Counted from the first letter of the stretch, positions 1 to 9,380 are shown. The stretch: 64,000 bases of DNA from Muricoccus nepalensis (GCF_006438825.1 NZ_RCZP01000017.1:1-64000); one strand, 5' to 3'. Notes: a model not told the origin generated them from the sequence alone. Numbers and translations are program-made.

Positions 1-360
1 GCGAAGGCGACGGAGGAGATCGGCGCGCAGATCGCGGCCATGCAGGGCGAGACGGGTCGGGCGGTGGAGGCGATCGGGGGCATCGTGCGCACGATCGAGG
101 AGATGGGCGGGATCACCGCGCAGGTGGCGGCGGCGGCCGAGCAGCAGAGCGCGGCGACGCAGGAGATCGGGCGCGCGGTGGCCGAGGCCGCGCACGGCAC
201 GCGGGACGTGACCCGCCACACGGCGGGGGTCACCGAGGGCGCCGAGCGCACCGGCGCCGCCGCCGCCCAGGTCCGCGCCGCCTCCGGACAGCTCGCCCGA
301 CAATCCGACCTCCTGCGGGAGCGCGTGAACGGCTTCCTCGAGGGAATCCGGTCGGCGTGA
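1..360 (+). CDS. Methyl-accepting chemotaxis protein, C-terminal fragment
   Basis: The frame is open from the left edge, so only the last 119 residues are visible. They form a heptad-rich alanine and glutamine helix containing AAAAEQQSAATQEIGRAV, typical of the descending arm of the MCP cytoplasmic signalling hairpin. In the family this coiled coil relays ligand signals to CheA/CheW at the cell pole. The sensor domain, membrane segments and hairpin tip lie outside the window, so the ligand is unknown. The protein ends about 40 residues after the signalling coil, with no CheB/CheR-docking pentapeptide. The next gene converges from the opposite strand 4 bp away. Confidence 0.85.
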   Translation, partial: AKATEEIGAQIAAMQGETGRAVEAIGGIVRTIEEMGGITAQVAAAAEQQSAATQEIGRAVAEAAHGTRDVTRHTAGVTEGAERTGAAAAQVRAASGQLARQSDLLRERVNGFLEGIRSA

Positions 361-364
361 GGGG

Positions 365-1210
365 CTAGGCGAGCTGGTCGAGGCCGGCCCGCAGGGCGCC
401 GCCGGGATCGGGCAGCAGCCCCTCGCGCAGGAAGAGATCGATCAGCACGAGGTTCACGTTGAACTTCACGCTCTCGGTCTCGCGCACCGCCTCGACGACG
501 CGCCCGATGGGCCAGAGCTCGAAGCGCTCCACCTCGTCGTCGTTGGGGCGCGGCTCTACCCCCTCGGGGATGTCGAGGTCGAAAACGTGCAGGAGGTCGC
601 GCCGCATGCCCTCCTCCGTGCGCATGATGTAGGAGACGCGCCCGGCCGGCCGCGCCCGGGCGGCGAGCTCGGCGGGGAGGGAGGCCTCCTCCTCCGCCTC
701 CTTCACCAGGCAGCGCTCCGGCGTCAGCCCGGCCGGGATGCCGCCGGCCACGACGTTGTCGAGCTTCCCCGGGGCCACCGCCTTGTCCTTCGCCCGCCAG
801 CCCAGCCAGAGGTGCAGCCCGTCCGCCCGGCGGACGAGGCCGTTCAGGTGGACGCCCTGGCTGATGATGCCCAGCGCCGGCAGCACGCCGCGGTCCACCG
901 TGGCCAGCACCGGGCCTTCCGGGGTGGCCCGCACGTCGAACTCCTCCCCCCGGATGCGGCCGAAGCCGGCGCGGGCGAGGGTGCGGGCGACCTCGGCCAG
1001 CGCCGCGCTGCGGGCGCCGGGGCCGCGGAGGCCGGCCGCGAGGGAGACGCCGTCGGGGCCGAAATGCACGCGGCTGGGAAGGAAGGTCAGCGCCTTCGCG
1101 GCGTCCGGCTCCAGCCAGCCGACCTGGGCCTCGCCGAGGCGGAAGGGCAGGTAGCCGGCCGGGGAGGGCAGGTTGTTGCAGGCGGCGATGTGTCGGGCGA
1201 AGGGGTCCAT
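365..1210 (-). CDS. NUDIX hydrolase with DUF4743-type N-terminal domain
   Basis: A 281-residue protein. Residues 1-115 match the DUF4743-type domain that precedes NUDIX in thiamine-pyrophosphokinase-related fungal and bacterial proteins. Residues 120-250 form the NUDIX fold, with a divergent NUDIX box (GGIPAG followed by KEAEEEASL at about 170-178, where REUXEEXGU is usual). The acidic metal ligands are kept. Family members hydrolyse nucleoside-diphosphate-linked compounds; for this branch, removal of damaged thiamine diphosphate analogues has been proposed. The ATG at 1210 (MDPFAR) is preferred because the 28 upstream in-frame residues are low-complexity GC-rich translation. Fold assignment is firm, substrate is inference. 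Confidence 0.8.
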   Translation of the reverse strand: MDPFARHIAACNNLPSPAGYLPFRLGEAQVGWLEPDAAKALTFLPSRVHFGPDGVSLAAGLRGPGARSAALAEVARTLARAGFGRIRGEEFDVRATPEGPVLATVDRGVLPALGIISQGVHLNGLVRRADGLHLWLGWRAKDKAVAPGKLDNVVAGGIPAGLTPERCLVKEAEEEASLPAELAARARPAGRVSYIMRTEEGMRRDLLHVFDLDIPEGVEPRPNDDEVERFELWPIGRVVEAVRETESVKFNVNLVLIDLFLREGLLPDPGGALRAGLDQLA

Positions 1211-1314
1211 GCCTCCATCCTGCCCCGCCCGGTGCCGCCGGGCATCCCCGCCATGCGGCCGCCCCGGCTGGCGCCGGGCGGCGGGAGGCCCCATCTGTAG
1301 GACCTCGCCGCTCC

Positions 1315-1341
1315 CATCCTCGTGAGGTCATCCTCGCGAGG
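1315..1341. repeat. Tandem 13-bp palindromic repeat upstream of the Atm1-type exporter
   Basis: Two copies of CATCCTCGNGAGG lie at 1315-1327 and 1329-1341, differing at one base, with a 14-bp period. The second copy contains the perfect palindrome CCTCGCGAGG. They sit about 100 bp before the exporter start, in the 233-bp gap between divergent genes, where an operator would be expected. Function is inferred from position and symmetry only. Confidence 0.35.
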
Positions 1342-1443
1342 GGGACCGGCACCCTCGTCGGACCCGCCCCGCGCGGCGCCGGCCGCCTTCCCGCAAGGCG
1401 GTCCGCCGCTTTCCGGGGCCGCGGCCCGTATCGGAGTTCGCGC

Positions 1444-3408
1444 GTGTCCGCCGCCACTGCCCCGCCGCCCAGCCCCGTGACCGACAAGCCCGCGCCCCGC
1501 GGCACCTTCGCCACCCTCCGCAGCCTCGCCCCCTATCTCTGGCCGAAGGGGGAGCCGGGCCTGCGGGCGCGGGTGGTGGGGGCGCTGGTGCTGCTCGCGC
1601 TTGCCAAGGTGGCGAACGTCCTCGTTCCCATCGCCTACTCGCGGGCGGTGAACGCGCTCACGCCGCACCTGGGCGAGGGGGCGGCGGCCGGCACCGCCGC
1701 CGTGCTCACGGTGCCGGTGGCGCTGGTGGTCGGCTACGGGCTGCTCCGCGTCGCCTCCTCCGCCTTCGGGGAGCTGCGCGACGCGGTCTTCACCAAGGTG
1801 CAGGGGCGGGCCGCGCGGCGGATCGCGCTGCAGGTCTTCACCCACATGCACGCGCTCTCGCTCCGCTTCCACCTGGACCGGCAGACGGGCGGGCTGTCCA
1901 GGGTGATCGAGCGCGGGACGCGGGGGATCAACTTCGTCCTCGACTTCATGATCTTCAACATCATCCCGACCATCCTCGAGATCCTGATGGTCGCGGTGAT
2001 CCTCTGGAAGCTGTTCGACTTCACCTTCGCGGCCGTGACCCTCGGCACGATCGCCCTCTACGTCGCCTTCACCCTCGTCTTCACCAACTGGCGCCTCCGC
2101 TTCCGCCGGCAAATGAACGAGACCGACCAAGAGGCGAACACGCGGGCCATCGACAGCCTGCTGAACTACGAGACAGTGAAGTACTTCGGCAACGAGCGGC
2201 ACGAGGAGCGGCGCTACGACGCCTCGCTCGCCCGCTACGAGCACGCCTACAACCGCTCCGAGGTCTCGCTGAACTTCCTCAACATGGGCCAGGCCGCGGT
2301 CATCGCGGTCGGGCTCACCGTCGTCATGCTGATGGCGGCGCGGGGCGTGGCGGCGGGCCGGATGACGGTCGGCGACTTCGTGCTGGTGAACACCTACCTC
2401 ATCCAGCTCTACCTGCCGCTGAACTTCCTCGGCTTCGTCTACCGCGAGATGAAGCAGGGGCTGGTGGACATGGAGGCCATGTTCTCCCTCATGCGGGAGA
2501 GCCGGGAGATCGCCGACAAGCCCGGCGCGCCGCCGCTGCCGAGCGGCCGGGGCGCGGTGCGCTTCGACGGCGTGCGCTTCGGCTACAACGCCAACCGCGA
2601 GATCCTGCACGGGCTGGACTTCGAGGTGCCGCCCGGCCGGATGCTGGCCATCGTCGGCCCGACGGGCGCGGGCAAGTCCACGATCTCGCGCCTCATGTTC
2701 CGCTTCTACGACGTCTCCGGCGGCCGCATCACGATCGACGGGGCCGACCTGCGCGACGTGACGCAAGAGAGCGTGCGCGCCGCCATCGGCGTGGTGCCGC
2801 AGGACACGGTGCTGTTCAACGACACCATCTTCTACAACATCGCCTATGGCCGCCCCGAGGCGACCGAGGCGGAGGTGGTGGAGGCCGCGAAGCTCGCGCA
2901 GGTCCACGACTTCGTCCTTCGCCTGCCCGAGGGCTACAAGACCCGGGTGGGCGAGCGCGGGCTGAAGCTCTCGGGCGGCGAGAAGCAGCGGGTCGCCATC
3001 GCGCGCACCATCCTCAAGAACCCGCGCATCCTCATCCTCGACGAGGCCACCAGCGCGCTCGACACCCGCACGGAGCAGGAGATCCAGTCGGCGCTTCGCG
3101 GCGTCTCGCGCGGCCGCACGACGCTCATCATCGCCCACCGCCTCTCCACGGTGGTGGAGGCCGACGAGATCATCGTCCTCGCCGAGGGCCGCATCGCCGA
3201 GCGCGGCACCCACGCCGAGCTCGTGGCCGCCGAGGGGCTCTACGCCGCGATGTGGCGGCGCCAGGCCCAGGCGGTGGCCCTCGCCGAGGCCGCCGCGGCC
3301 GCGCGCGACGTGCTGCCCGCGCCCGCGGGACCCGCGCTGGAGGCCGCCGAGCCCGGCGAAACGGCCGTGCCCGTTCCCGCGGGGTCTTCCGCTCCCGCCC
3401 CGGCCTGA
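1444..3408 (+). CDS. Atm1-type ABC exporter (fused permease and ATPase)
   Basis: A 654-residue half-transporter with GTG start. Residues about 45-340 hold the six-helix ABC exporter domain; the NBD follows with Walker A GPTGAGKS (405-412), signature LSGGEKQRVAIA (near 509) and Walker B ILILDEATSALD. It works as an inner-membrane homodimer. The helix sequence NYETVKYFGNE is characteristic of the Atm1/HMT1 branch, which exports glutathione-type conjugates for Fe-S maturation or heavy-metal tolerance. The C-terminus carries an Ala/Pro-rich tail of about 50 residues with no recognised function. A small gene follows 43 bp later and may be co-transcribed. Exact cargo cannot be told from sequence. 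Confidence 0.9.
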   Translation: MSAATAPPPSPVTDKPAPRGTFATLRSLAPYLWPKGEPGLRARVVGALVLLALAKVANVLVPIAYSRAVNALTPHLGEGAAAGTAAVLTVPVALVVGYGLLRVASSAFGELRDAVFTKVQGRAARRIALQVFTHMHALSLRFHLDRQTGGLSRVIERGTRGINFVLDFMIFNIIPTILEILMVAVILWKLFDFTFAAVTLGTIALYVAFTLVFTNWRLRFRRQMNETDQEANTRAIDSLLNYETVKYFGNERHEERRYDASLARYEHAYNRSEVSLNFLNMGQAAVIAVGLTVVMLMAARGVAAGRMTVGDFVLVNTYLIQLYLPLNFLGFVYREMKQGLVDMEAMFSLMRESREIADKPGAPPLPSGRGAVRFDGVRFGYNANREILHGLDFEVPPGRMLAIVGPTGAGKSTISRLMFRFYDVSGGRITIDGADLRDVTQESVRAAIGVVPQDTVLFNDTIFYNIAYGRPEATEAEVVEAAKLAQVHDFVLRLPEGYKTRVGERGLKLSGGEKQRVAIARTILKNPRILILDEATSALDTRTEQEIQSALRGVSRGRTTLIIAHRLSTVVEADEIIVLAEGRIAERGTHAELVAAEGLYAAMWRRQAQAVALAEAAAAARDVLPAPAGPALEAAEPGETAVPVPAGSSAPAPA

Positions 3409-3451
3409 CCATCTGGCCCCCACCACGACCAAGCATCAGGAGGCCCCGGGC

Positions 3452-3721
3452 ATGACCCTGGACCCGCAAGGCAACGCCCCCGAGGATCTGAGCCACGCCG
3501 GCTCGGTGACCGACAAGGCGATCGAGTACATGATCGAGCAGGGGATCGCGCCCATCTCCGTCGCCTCCGCCCTGCTCGGCGGCGCGCTGGGCCTCATGGC
3601 CCGCACCATGGAGGACCGCGCCATCGCCCGCGTCCTCCAAAGCGCCCTCGCTTCCGTCGAGAGCGGGGAGCTGCACGAGATGCGCCGCTCCCAGGCCGAG
3701 GGCGCCGGTCCCGCTCAATAG
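3452..3721 (+). CDS. Small hypothetical protein (89 aa)
   Basis: I do not recognise this protein. It starts at an ATG with a strong ribosome-binding site (AGGAGG about 10 bases upstream), which supports it as a real gene. Residues 25-55 are moderately hydrophobic and glycine/alanine-rich ([13 protein letters not shown]), long enough for an amphipathic or single membrane-associated helix. The rest is charged and helical. It lies 43 bp after the Atm1-type exporter on the same strand, so co-transcription is likely. No cysteines, signal peptide or known motif are visible. Confidence 0.7.
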   Translation: MTLDPQGNAPEDLSHAGSVTDKAIEYMIEQGIAPISVASALLGGALGLMARTMEDRAIARVLQSALASVESGELHEMRRSQAEGAGPAQ

Positions 3722-3791
3722 GGCCCGCGCCACGGGCGCCCCGTAACGGGCCTCCTGCGACGGGCCTTGCGGCGGCCGGCGGGGCCTCCAA

Positions 3792-4538
3792 GTGCCGCCC
3801 ATGCCGAATCGCCGACCGCTGGGCCTCGCCCTTGCCCTCGTCCTGCTCTCCTCCTGCGGGGAGGCGCAGGAGGCCGCGCCGGTCGCCCCCCTCGGCCCGG
3901 CCGGCCTCGCGGCGAGCCGCTTTCCCGCCCCCGTCCGGCCCGTGGCCCCCGTCGTCTCCGACCGCTGGGAGGCGGAGGACGCGCGCGAGCGGGTGGGGGA
4001 GGCGGAGCGGGTCCTCGGCTGGCTGGGCGTCGCGCCCGGGCAGTCCGTGGCCGATATCGGCGCGGGCTCGGGCTACTACACGGTGCGGCTCGCGCAGCGG
4101 GTGGGGCCAGGGGGGCGGGTCCTGGCCCAGGACGTGGTGCCGCGCTACCTCGCGCGGCTGCGGGAGCGCGTGGCGGGGCTGCCCAACGTCCTCGTCGGCC
4201 TCGGCGAGCCCGGCGACCCCCGCCTGCCGGCGGCCTCCACGGACGTCGCGATCCTCGTCCACATGTATCACGAGATTGAGCAGCCCTACGCGCTGCTGGC
4301 CAACCTCGTGCCGGCGCTGCGGCCGGGCGCGCGGGTCGGGATCGTCGACGTGGACGACGCGACGCCCCGCCACGGCACGCCGCGCGCCCTGCTGGCCTGC
4401 GAGCTGGCGGCGGTGGGCTACCGGGAGGTGGCCTTCCACTGGTTGCTGGAGCGCGCGCCGCGCTCGGAGTACCTGGCGGTCTTCGAGGCGCCAGCCGCCC
4501 CGCCCGTGCCGGAGAGCGTCCGGCCCTGCACGCCCTGA
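3792..4538 (+). CDS. Class I SAM-dependent methyltransferase with lipoprotein signal
   Basis: A 248-residue protein. The N-terminus is a short basic region, a hydrophobic stretch and a lipobox-like LLSSC, predicting an exported lipoprotein. The mature part is a Rossmann-like class I methyltransferase with SAM motif [13 protein letters not shown] and an acidic residue ending strand 2. Related exported methyltransferase-fold proteins occur in proteobacteria, but SAM is not normally available in the periplasm, so either the signal is not used or the protein has another role. The GTG at 3792 and the ATG at 3801 are both possible starts; both keep the lipobox. No clear operon partner. Confidence 0.75.
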   Translation: MPPMPNRRPLGLALALVLLSSCGEAQEAAPVAPLGPAGLAASRFPAPVRPVAPVVSDRWEAEDARERVGEAERVLGWLGVAPGQSVADIGAGSGYYTVRLAQRVGPGGRVLAQDVVPRYLARLRERVAGLPNVLVGLGEPGDPRLPAASTDVAILVHMYHEIEQPYALLANLVPALRPGARVGIVDVDDATPRHGTPRALLACELAAVGYREVAFHWLLERAPRSEYLAVFEAPAAPPVPESVRPCTP

Positions 4539-4551
4539 GGCACCTCCCGCC

Positions 4552-4580
4552 TTGACTCAACGGGGGGGCGCGGGCATTAC
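4552..4580 (+). promoter_or_regulatory. Sigma-70-type promoter for rpmB
   Basis: TTGACT at 4552-4557 and CATTAC at 4575-4580 are separated by exactly 17 bp, upstream of the rpmB ATG at 4648. The -35 element matches the housekeeping consensus in five of six positions; the -10 is weak, as often seen in GC-rich alphaproteobacteria. A dyad (GGGGCGCG, 7-nt loop, CGCGCCCC; 4565-4587) overlaps the spacer and -10. It could terminate the upstream gene or modulate this promoter. Confidence 0.5.
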
Positions 4581-4647
4581 GCGCCCCTCACGCCTTCTCA
4601 ACGCCTGCCCGCGCGTCCCGCGCGCGCGTCAATCTGGGGTTTTCACC

Positions 4648-4944
4648 ATGTCCCGCCGCTGCGGCATCACCGGCAAGGGCGTCCAGGCCGGCAACAATGT
4701 CAGCCACGCCAACAACAAGACCCGCCGGCGCTTCCTGCCCAACCTGCAGGAGGCCTCCTTCTTCTCCGACGTGCTGGGCACCTCGATCCAGATGCGCCTC
4801 TCCACCCGCGGCATCCGCACGGTGGAGCACAACGGTGGCCTCGACGCCTTCCTGCTCGGCACGCCCGACCGCTCGCTGCCGGCCGAGGCGATGGTGCTGA
4901 AGCGCCGCATCGCCCGCGCCCAGGCGAAGAAGACCGCCGCCTGA
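4648..4944 (+). CDS. rpmB: 50S ribosomal protein L28
   Basis: A 98-residue L28, the usual length for alphaproteobacteria. It opens with [21 protein letters not shown], continues with a basic [12 protein letters not shown] segment that contacts 23S rRNA, and ends in an alkaline helix. L28 is a late-assembling protein of the large subunit. The ATG at 4648 is the conserved start. The gene is monocistronic, with its own promoter upstream and a strong hairpin terminator 32 bp after the stop. Confidence 0.97.
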   Translation: MSRRCGITGKGVQAGNNVSHANNKTRRRFLPNLQEASFFSDVLGTSIQMRLSTRGIRTVEHNGGLDAFLLGTPDRSLPAEAMVLKRRIARAQAKKTAA

Positions 4945-4975
4945 GGGCAGCCGCCCCTCGCTGACGAGCCGATCC

Positions 4976-5004
4976 ACGGCGCGAGGGAACCTCCCTCGCG
5001 CCGT
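4976..5004 (+). terminator. Hairpin terminator after rpmB
   Basis: A perfect 13-bp inverted repeat (ACGGCGCGAGGGA / TCCCTCGCGCCGT) with a 3-nt loop ACC lies between the rpmB stop and the next gene. There is only a short T-rich tail (TTGT), so it may act as an intrinsic or RNA-3'-end-stabilising terminator. Confidence 0.75.
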
Positions 5005-5088
5005 TGTCATGTCCGGAGCCCGTCGGAATTCCCCGCAGGCGGCGGTCGTTCACGATTCGGCAGCCCCCTTGCGGGCAGTCTCCCGCGC

Positions 5089-5856
5089 ATGGAGACACAG
5101 TCACTCGCGCTCGTGGCCGCTTGCGCCGTCCTGGCCCTGGGCGCCGGGGCCATCCTGCTGGGCCGCCTCCGCGCCGCGGAGCGCCGCGCGGCGGAGGCCG
5201 CCCGACGCGCCCAGGCCCAGGGACGCTGCCTCGGCATGATCGCGCGGGAGCTGGAGGCGCCCGGCCTCTCGCTGCTCGGCCTCGCCGCCCGGCTGCCACC
5301 CGCCATGGCCCCGGACGTGGAGGCGGAGGCGCGGCGCCTGCTCGTCCTCTCCGAGGAGGTGGCGGACCACCTGCTGGCCCAGCCCGGCCCGCGCGGCCTG
5401 GCGGAGGCGCGGCTCGTCCTCGGCCCCCTCCTGCACGAGGCGGTGGACGAGGTCTCCCGGCTGATGGGGGAGGAGGCGCGCCATTGGCGCATCACGCCGG
5501 AGGCGGAGGAGCTGGTGCTGCTGGCGGACCGCCGCGCGCTGCGCCGCGCCCTCGCCCAGTCCCTCTCGCGCGCCGCCCGCGAGACGCGGAGCGGGGACCG
5601 CATCGTGCTGCGCGTGGTGCGGGCGGCCGAGACGGTGGCGCTGGTGATTGAGGACGAGGGCGCGGGGCTGCCGCGCGACGACCTCTCCGGCCTGAACGAG
5701 GGCACCCGCGGCCTCTCCCTCGGCCTCGCCGCCGCGCGGGAGCTGATGCGGGCGCATGGGGGCGAGCTGACGCTGGAGACGGCGCCCGGGATTGGGGCGC
5801 GCACCTGGCTGACCCTGCCGCGCGCCCGGGTGCTGGAGGATCAGGCCGCCGGCTGA
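5089..5856 (+). CDS. Histidine-kinase-like protein with degenerate phospho-acceptor site
   Basis: A 255-residue protein. Residues 7-25 form one transmembrane helix, residues 28-45 a short coiled linker. The dimerisation helix reads MIARELEAPGLSLL, aligning with the HisKA motif SHELRTPL but with Ala52 where the phosphorylated histidine should be. The ATPase domain keeps the G1 box (DEGAGL) and a G2-like GLSLGLAAARELMRAHGGEL, while the N-box has lost its asparagines (RALAQSLSRAARET). It therefore looks like a pseudo-kinase that may bind ATP or a partner without phosphotransfer. No response regulator is adjacent. Its 3' end overlaps the convergent gene by 16 bp. Confidence 0.7.
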   Translation: METQSLALVAACAVLALGAGAILLGRLRAAERRAAEAARRAQAQGRCLGMIARELEAPGLSLLGLAARLPPAMAPDVEAEARRLLVLSEEVADHLLAQPGPRGLAEARLVLGPLLHEAVDEVSRLMGEEARHWRITPEAEELVLLADRRALRRALAQSLSRAARETRSGDRIVLRVVRAAETVALVIEDEGAGLPRDDLSGLNEGTRGLSLGLAAARELMRAHGGELTLETAPGIGARTWLTLPRARVLEDQAAG

Positions 5857-6863
5857 TCCGTCCAGGCGAGCACCATCAGCAGGGTGCGCTGGAAGAAGAG
5901 TTGGTTGTCGTCCGAGACGACGGCGACGAGGTCCCGCCCGCGGTGGCGGAAGGCGCTGACCCCCTCCCAGTTGTCGCTCGGCAGCGGGGGGGCGAGGCGC
6001 GCCACGAGCTCCCCCTCCAGCGTGCCGGGGCGGTCGGGCAGGGGCGGCAGGCGGGTGAGGCGGGCGGAGAAGCCTTCGGGGAAGGCGGCGTGGCGCTCCA
6101 GCACGAGGGCGCCGCCGTCGGGCAGGGGGCAGAGGTCGCTCGGGTCGTGGCCGGGGGCGGGGCGGTAGGCGAAGCGCCGCCAGGCCCGCGGGCCGCCGAT
6201 CCAGGCCACGCGGGCGCCCTCGTCGCCGGGCGGGCGCTCGCTCTCGGCGATGGCGAGCCAGCGGCCGTCCGGCAGCACGCCCAGTGATTCCAGGGCGCCG
6301 TTCCCCGGCCATTGCGCGAGGCCCGGGGGGGATGGTGCCGGCTCGGCCGGGCCGTCGAGATGGCGGTAGCGCTGGATGCGGTGCAGCCGCTCGAAGCCGA
6401 CCAGCCAGGAGCCGTCGGGGAGGGCGGCGAGGCACTCGGCGTCGCCGAGGAAGCCCTGGAAGGGACGGCCCGCGATGTCGCGAAGCGGGCCCGAGCGGGG
6501 CGCCTCCAGCCCGAGCGGCGCCCCCTCCGGGGAGAGGAGAAGCCGTGCCTGGCACCAGCGCCCCCGGTCGCTGATCGCGGTGAGGGTGAGGTCGGGCGCG
6601 ACGTGGAGGCCCGACAGCCCGTCCGCGCCGAGCCGTTCCGTGTCGACGGCGACGACGCCGAGGGGGCGGAGGGGCAGCCCGGCGAGGGGGTCGGGGAAGC
6701 CCTCCGGAAGGCTCTCGGGGCGGGTGAGGGAGCCCGGCGGCAGGCCGCAGGCGGAGGCGCCGAGAAGCGCCGCCAGGGCCGCCCGGCGGCCGAGGCGGCG
6801 CCGGCGCAGCCCGGCCGGGGAGGTGCCGGGGAGCGGCCGCGGCGCCCCGGCGGGGGGCCTCAC
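5841..6863 (-). CDS. Phytase-like esterase-domain protein (exported)
   Basis: A 340-residue protein with the beta-propeller-like esterase/phytase domain (PF13449 type): repeated segments such as [23 protein letters not shown] and NWEGVSAF resemble its blades. The N-terminus has a twin-arginine-like RRRRLGRRA followed by a hydrophobic stretch ending in ASAC, so it is probably exported and perhaps lipidated. The start is the GTG at 6863, which overlaps the cobT stop by 4 bp (GTGA); in-frame sequence further upstream is only a shadow of cobT. Translational coupling to cobT is likely, but a link to cobalamin is not evident. The substrate is unknown. Confidence 0.8.
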   Translation of the reverse strand: MRPPAGAPRPLPGTSPAGLRRRRLGRRAALAALLGASACGLPPGSLTRPESLPEGFPDPLAGLPLRPLGVVAVDTERLGADGLSGLHVAPDLTLTAISDRGRWCQARLLLSPEGAPLGLEAPRSGPLRDIAGRPFQGFLGDAECLAALPDGSWLVGFERLHRIQRYRHLDGPAEPAPSPPGLAQWPGNGALESLGVLPDGRWLAIAESERPPGDEGARVAWIGGPRAWRRFAYRPAPGHDPSDLCPLPDGGALVLERHAAFPEGFSARLTRLPPLPDRPGTLEGELVARLAPPLPSDNWEGVSAFRHRGRDLVAVVSDDNQLFFQRTLLMVLAWTDQPAA

Positions 6864-8737
6864 ACCATGACCGGGGCGCGCTCCGCGGCCGCGCGGTGCC
6901 AGGCGGCGGCCGCGTCCTCGTCGAAGAGCTCGGTCAGCTTCTTCAGCATGGTGCCGCCGAGCTCCTCGGCGTCCACGATGGTGACCGCACGGCGGTAGTA
7001 GCGGGTGACGTCGTGGCCGATACCGATGGCGATCAGCTCCACGAGGTCGCGCCCCTCGATGTCGCCGATCACCTTGCGGAGGTGGCGCTCGAGGTAGTTG
7101 CCGGGGTTCACCGAGAGCGTGCTGTCGTCGACCGGCGCGCCGTCCGAGATCACCATGAGGATGCGCCGGCGCTCGGGGCGCTGGAGGAGGCGGCGATAGG
7201 CCCAGTCGAGCGCCTCGCCGTCGATGTTCTCCTTCAGCAGGCCTTCCCGCAGCATCAGGCCGAGGTTCTTGCGGGCGCGCCGCCAGGGCGCGTCGGCGGC
7301 CTTGTAGACGACGTGGCGGAGGTCGTTCAGGCGCCCGGGGTTGCGGGGCTTGCCGTCCTGCACCCAGCGCTCGCGCGACTGGCCGCCTTTCCAGGCGCGG
7401 GTGGTGAAGCCGAGGATCTCCACCTTCACCGCGCAGCGCTCGAGCGTGCGGGCGAGGATGTCGCAGCACATGGCGGCGACCGTGATGGGCCGCCCGCGCA
7501 TGGAGCCGGAGTTGTCGATGAGGAGGGTGACGACGGTGTCGCGGAAATCCGCCTCCCGCTCCTGCTTGTAGGAGAGAGAGAGCATGGGGTTCACGATGAT
7601 CCGCGCCAGCCGCGCGGCGTCGAGCATGCCCTCCTCGAGGTCGAACTCCCAGGCGCGCTGCTGCTGCGCCAGCAGCCGGCGCTGGAGGCGGTTGGCGAGC
7701 TTGGAGACCACGCCCTGAAGGTGGGAGAGCTGCTGGTCGAGCTGCTGGCGCAGGCGCGCCAGCTCCTCGGCGTCGCAGAGGTCGTCGGCCGAGATCTCCT
7801 CGTCGAACTGGCGGATGAAGGCGCGGTAGGTGGAGGCGTCGTCGGTGACGGGGACCTCCTTCCGCTGCTGCGGCCCGCCCGGGCGATCCTCGCCCTCGGC
7901 CGCGGCGCCGTCGTCCTCCTCCTGCTCGCCCGATTCCTCCTCGCCCGCCTGGCCCTCGGTCTGCTCGGGCTGGGCGCCGAGGGGGTTCTCGGCCTCCTGC
8001 GGCTTGCTCTCGCCCTCGCCGCTCTGGTCCTGGGCGCCGGAGCTCTCGCTGCCCTCGTCCTCCTGGTCCTGGGACTCCTCGCTCTCGGCCTCCACCTCGG
8101 CCTCCGCGAGGTCGAGGGCGGCGAGCAGCTTGCGGGCGGCGCGGCCGAAGGCCTCCTGGTCCTCGGCCTTGCTGGCCATCTCGGCCAGGGCGTCATCCGC
8201 GCGGTCGCCCAGCGTGTCGCGCCAGAGGTCCACCACGCGCCTCGCGGCCTCGGGCACGGGCTCGCCGGTCAGCTGCTCCCGCGCCAGCAGGGAGAGCGCC
8301 GCGGTCAGCGGCAGCTGGTCCTTGCGGGTCATGCGGTCGTAGCCCTCGGCCTCGGCCTGCTCGTTCAGGCGGGCGCGGAGGTTGGCGGCGACGCCGGACA
8401 TGTGGCGGCCGCCGACCGCCTCCACGCGGGCCTGCTCCAGCGCGTCGAAGACCTCGCGGGCCTCGCGGCGGCCGGGGGTGCGGGCGGCGTGGGTGGCCTC
8501 GTCGTGGTGGCGGAGCTTCAGCGCCACGGAATCGGCAGCGCCGCGCAGCTTCGCCATCTCGGCCGGCGGCAGGGCGCGGGTGGGCAGCGGCAGGCGGGCG
8601 CGCTTGCCGGCCAGCCCCGAGGGGCCGGGCTGGAAGGCGACCTGCACGTCCGAGGAGCGCGCGATGGCGCGCAGCGTGCCGGCGGTGGCGCGCTTGAACT
8701 CCTCCTGCCGGGTGTTGTCCTTGTTGCTGCCGCTCAT
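6860..8737 (-). CDS. cobT: Cobaltochelatase subunit CobT
   Basis: A 625-residue CobT, the large ring component of the aerobic CobN-CobS-CobT cobaltochelatase that inserts cobalt into hydrogenobyrinate a,c-diamide. The order is: N-terminal helical domain, a long Glu/Gln/Ser-rich acidic linker in the middle, and a C-terminal VWA domain with MIDAS motif DNSGSMRG. The start ATG at 8737 (MSGSNK) overlaps the stop of the upstream GST gene as ATGA. The gene is in the same operon as cobS, with the GST gene between them. CobN is not in the window. Confidence 0.95.
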   Translation of the reverse strand: MSGSNKDNTRQEEFKRATAGTLRAIARSSDVQVAFQPGPSGLAGKRARLPLPTRALPPAEMAKLRGAADSVALKLRHHDEATHAARTPGRREAREVFDALEQARVEAVGGRHMSGVAANLRARLNEQAEAEGYDRMTRKDQLPLTAALSLLAREQLTGEPVPEAARRVVDLWRDTLGDRADDALAEMASKAEDQEAFGRAARKLLAALDLAEAEVEAESEESQDQEDEGSESSGAQDQSGEGESKPQEAENPLGAQPEQTEGQAGEEESGEQEEDDGAAAEGEDRPGGPQQRKEVPVTDDASTYRAFIRQFDEEISADDLCDAEELARLRQQLDQQLSHLQGVVSKLANRLQRRLLAQQQRAWEFDLEEGMLDAARLARIIVNPMLSLSYKQEREADFRDTVVTLLIDNSGSMRGRPITVAAMCCDILARTLERCAVKVEILGFTTRAWKGGQSRERWVQDGKPRNPGRLNDLRHVVYKAADAPWRRARKNLGLMLREGLLKENIDGEALDWAYRRLLQRPERRRILMVISDGAPVDDSTLSVNPGNYLERHLRKVIGDIEGRDLVELIAIGIGHDVTRYYRRAVTIVDAEELGGTMLKKLTELFDEDAAAAWHRAAAERAPVMV

Positions 8738-9372
8738 GATGCTGGCGCGGCTCCCTTGCGGATGGCGGCCTGCCGGGCGGGGCGGGCCTCGATGGCGGAG
8801 AGGTAGCGGGCGGTGTTCGGGCCGGGCTTCAGCAGGCCCCACTCCGTAACCCAGGCGAGCAGCCCGCCCACGAGGATGTCGGCCGCAGTGAAGGCGTCGC
8901 CCAGCAGCCAGGGGCCGGCGGCGAGGGCGGCCTCGACCCGGGCCGCGGCCTCGGGGAGCGGCGGCCAGCCGAGGGCGCGGGCCGGGGCGGCCGCCGCGCG
9001 CGGGAAGGCCGCGTCGGCCATGGCGGGCTCCAGCACGCCCCCCGCCAGCGCCATCCAGGTGGCGTAGGCGGCGCGGGCGGGGGTGTCGAGGGCGGGCGCG
9101 AGGCGGGCGGCGGGCAGGGTGTCCGCGACATAGGCCGCGATCGCCGCGGCCTCCGTCACCACCACGCCCCGCCAGTCGCCGGAGGGGCCGCGGTCCACCA
9201 GGGCCGGCAGCTTGCCCGCGGGGTTGATCGCGAGGAAGTCGGCGGCCTTGTGGGTCGCGTCCTCCATGCGGTGCCACTCGAGGGCGTAGTCGGCCCCCGC
9301 CTCTTCCAGCAGCCAGAGGCTGCCGGCGGAGCGGGTCTTCGGCGCGTGGTGCAGCAGGAAGCGCGGCGCCAC
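8734..9372 (-). CDS. Glutathione S-transferase family protein
   Basis: A 212-residue GST-fold protein. The N-terminal thioredoxin-like domain shows the cis-proline region [10 protein letters not shown] and the glutathione-gamma-Glu site [10 protein letters not shown]; an all-helical C-terminal domain has the [10 protein letters not shown] capping motif. The start is taken as the GTG at 9372, 9 bp after the cobS stop; longer in-frame versions would run through cobS. It sits between cobS and cobT and overlaps the cobT start as ATGA, so it is expressed with the chelatase. Whether it acts in cobalamin synthesis or metal/thiol homeostasis is unknown. Confidence 0.85.
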   Translation of the reverse strand: MAPRFLLHHAPKTRSAGSLWLLEEAGADYALEWHRMEDATHKAADFLAINPAGKLPALVDRGPSGDWRGVVVTEAAAIAAYVADTLPAARLAPALDTPARAAYATWMALAGGVLEPAMADAAFPRAAAAPARALGWPPLPEAAARVEAALAAGPWLLGDAFTAADILVGGLLAWVTEWGLLKPGPNTARYLSAIEARPARQAAIRKGAAPAS

Positions 9373-9380
9373 GGTGCGGG

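Noticed and set aside
1087-3432. A 781-residue minus-strand frame antisense to the Atm1-type exporter
   Set aside because: Shadow frame; its last part merely reads the NUDIX region in another frame.
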